From: Sulfurovum sp. | GTDB taxonomy: Bacteria; Campylobacterota; Campylobacteria; Campylobacterales; Sulfurovaceae | DNA length: 7,524 nucleotides | Reading direction: 5' to 3' | Assembly (NCBI GenBank): GCA_030622375.1 | Contig: JAUXGC010000060.1 | Span: forward strand, 1-7,524 | In this document: in pieces, positions 6,247 through 7,524 of the stretch | Layout of the letters: every line of letters begins with the position of its first letter | Numbering within the stretch: the first letter of the stretch is position 1 | Program-made: the position numbers and the translations under genes | The notes under the pieces: generated by a model | What the model was told of the DNA's origin: nothing | The model's database searches: none | The model's input: the letters and a program-made list of their open reading frames with translations, nothing else

Positions 6247-6252
6247 TATGAT
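6247..6252 (+). promoter_or_regulatory. Weak candidate -10 box for hsdM
   Basis: TATGAT (five of six consensus bases), with an overlapping TAAAAT at 6252-6257, lies about 38 bp upstream of the hsdM ATG. No clear -35 is present. This is the only plausible plus-strand promoter in the gap. Confidence 0.3.
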
Positions 6253-6276
6253 AAAATAACATTCTATTACTCCTTT

Positions 6277-6281
6277 AAGGA
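6277..6281 (+). promoter_or_regulatory. Shine-Dalgarno of hsdM
   Basis: AAGGA ends 9 nt before the ATG at 6291, fixing the hsdM start. The ATG is also where the HsdM N-terminal helical domain begins. Confidence 0.65.
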
Positions 6282-6290
6282 CATATATAT

Positions 6291-7524
6291 ATGAACAAAC
6301 TCACACTTGAAACACTTGAGCGATGGCTATGGGATAGTGCTGATTTAATGAGAGGTCATATTGATAGTTCTGATTTCAAAAACTATATTTTTGGATTACT
6401 GTTTTTAAAAAGAGCCAACGACCAATTTATAGAAGAAGCCAATATCGCAGTTGCTGATGACGGTATAAGTCTTAAAGACGCGCTTGAAGACGAAGACTAC
6501 CACCAATTTTTTATTCCCTTTAATGCCTATTGGTCTGAGCTAACTAAAAAGACTGAGAACATTGGTCAAGCTCTTGATAAAGCTTTTTCACTTATAGAAG
6601 AAAATAACCCACAACTTGAAGGTGTTATGACTGCTGTTCATTTTGGAGATACTGAGAAACTTCCTGATAGCTTACTTTCAAGACTACTACAACACTTTAA
6701 CAAATACTCTCTGGCTAATGAACACTTAGATAACCCAGATATTCTTGGAAGTGCTTATGAGTATTTAATCCGTGAATTTGCTGATGATGGTGGAAAAAAA
6801 GGTGGAGAGTTTTACACACCAAAAGAGGTAGTGAAACTTGTTGTAAGCCTTATCAAACCAGAAGCTGGAAATAGTGTTTATGACCCTACTTGTGGCAGTG
6901 GGGGCATGTTAATACAAAGTGCTAACTACATTAAGTCTAATGGTGGAACTGTTGGTAAGTTTGTAGATGCTAAACTTTACGGTCAAGAGAAGAACCTTGG
7001 AACTTGGGCTATATGTAAGATTAATATGATTGTTCATAACTTCAAAGATAGTGATATAAGAAAGGGAGATACTCTCTCTTCTCCAAAACACTTAGAACAT
7101 AGTGAGCTTATGACTTATGACCGTGTAATTGCTAATCCACCATTTAGCTTAAAGAAGTGGTGGGCTTCTGCTGAGATAGATGTTAAAACTGATGAGAACG
7201 GTAAAGAGATAACACCAAAGTATAACTCTGTTGTATCTGATGAGTATGGTAGATTTAAGTATGGTATTCCACCAAGAGGTTATGGAGATTTAGCATTTGT
7301 TCAACATATGGTAAGTGTTCTTAAAAATGATGGTCGTATGGGTGTTGTATTACCACACGGTATTTTGTTTCGTGGTGGAACAGAGGGTAAGATTAGAGAG
7401 GGATTACTTCAAGATGACATTATAGAAGCTATTGTTGGACTTCCTGAAAAGCTGTTGTACAACACTGGTATTCCTGCTTCTATTATAATCATAAACAAAG
7501 CAAAAGCTGAAAACTTAAAAAACA
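6291..7524 (+). CDS. hsdM: Type I restriction-modification DNA methyltransferase subunit HsdM, 5' part
   Basis: An open frame of 411 codons runs uninterrupted to the right edge; HsdM proteins are usually about 500 residues or more, so the C-terminus is missing. Residues ~1-150 form the helical N-terminal domain (LERWLWDSADLMRG, YIFGLLFLKRAND). The family motif GGEFYTP lies at 171-177. SAM motif I is DPTCGSGG at 198-205, and the catalytic motif IV NPPF is at 282-285, as in N6-adenine methylases. HsdM works with the specificity subunit HsdS to methylate adenine in a bipartite target, and with HsdR forms the restriction complex. The partner genes would lie to the right. The BREX/PglX or Type IIG families also have NPPF, but the N-terminal domain and DPTCGSGG..FYTP layout indicate HsdM. 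It is divergent from trmA, which looks like core genome, so the defence block likely starts here. Confidence 0.93.
   Translation, partial: MNKLTLETLERWLWDSADLMRGHIDSSDFKNYIFGLLFLKRANDQFIEEANIAVADDGISLKDALEDEDYHQFFIPFNAYWSELTKKTENIGQALDKAFSLIEENNPQLEGVMTAVHFGDTEKLPDSLLSRLLQHFNKYSLANEHLDNPDILGSAYEYLIREFADDGGKKGGEFYTPKEVVKLVVSLIKPEAGNSVYDPTCGSGGMLIQSANYIKSNGGTVGKFVDAKLYGQEKNLGTWAICKINMIVHNFKDSDIRKGDTLSSPKHLEHSELMTYDRVIANPPFSLKKWWASAEIDVKTDENGKEITPKYNSVVSDEYGRFKYGIPPRGYGDLAFVQHMVSVLKNDGRMGVVLPHGILFRGGTEGKIREGLLQDDIIEAIVGLPEKLLYNTGIPASIIIINKAKAENLKN

Noticed and set aside
6271..6281. Palindrome TCCTTTAAGGA upstream of hsdM as an operator or RNA hairpin
   Set aside because: One half is simply the hsdM Shine-Dalgarno. 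With a one-base centre it cannot form a useful hairpin loop, and no second copy is seen.
6909..7091. Minus-strand 60-codon open frame inside hsdM
   Set aside because: It is antisense to the methylase catalytic core and has no domain or ribosome site.

Overview
The window is AT-rich and gene-dense, with overlapping or nearly touching genes. Protein style (a GNIAHQWRQPL-type kinase H-box, short single-domain Ppx/GppA, TrmA with an N-terminal cysteine cluster, an acetolactate synthase start [12 protein letters not shown]) suggests a Campylobacterota chromosome of the Sulfurimonas/Sulfurovum/Arcobacter kind. That assignment is by recognition only; no database was searched.

Layout. Positions 1-126 (minus) hold the first 42 codons of acetolactate synthase large subunit (ilvB/ilvI), running off the left edge. 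A 126-bp divergent promoter region follows, with a good -10 box for ilvB and a small cluster of ATCTA/TAGAT half-sites. Positions 253-1770 and 1763-2452 (plus) encode a translationally overlapping two-component pair: a soluble histidine kinase whose sensor is a diiron metallo-beta-lactamase (ODP, flavodiiron-like) domain, and an OmpR/PhoB-type response regulator. Convergent to them, and overlapping the regulator by 8 bp, is a minus-strand pair: ilvA (threonine ammonia-lyase with ACT domain, 3356-4582) followed by a Ppx/GppA-family phosphatase (2445-3356), joined by a TAATG stop-start overlap. Divergent from ilvA is a small CoA-binding (YccU-type) protein (GTG start, 4636-5067). It meets trmA (5075-6205, minus) tail to tail with a 7-bp gap. 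Divergent from trmA, after an 85-bp gap, a type I restriction-modification methyltransferase (hsdM, 6291 to the right edge) begins; it is cut by the window end.

How they fit together. Two branched-chain amino acid genes (ilvB, ilvA) flank the sensor kinase/regulator pair but are transcribed separately from it. The Ppx/GppA protein, co-transcribed with ilvA, probably acts on polyphosphate or (p)ppGpp and so links amino acid supply to stress signalling. The most distinctive item is the kinase: a diiron MBL domain used as a cytoplasmic sensor, presumably for O2, NO or iron state, wired to a DNA-binding regulator whose own promoter region carries candidate operator half-sites. hsdM probably marks the start of a restriction-modification block to the right. 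No RNA genes, insertion sequences, CRISPR arrays or convincing rho-independent terminators were seen, and no gene-free stretch exceeds 300 bases.
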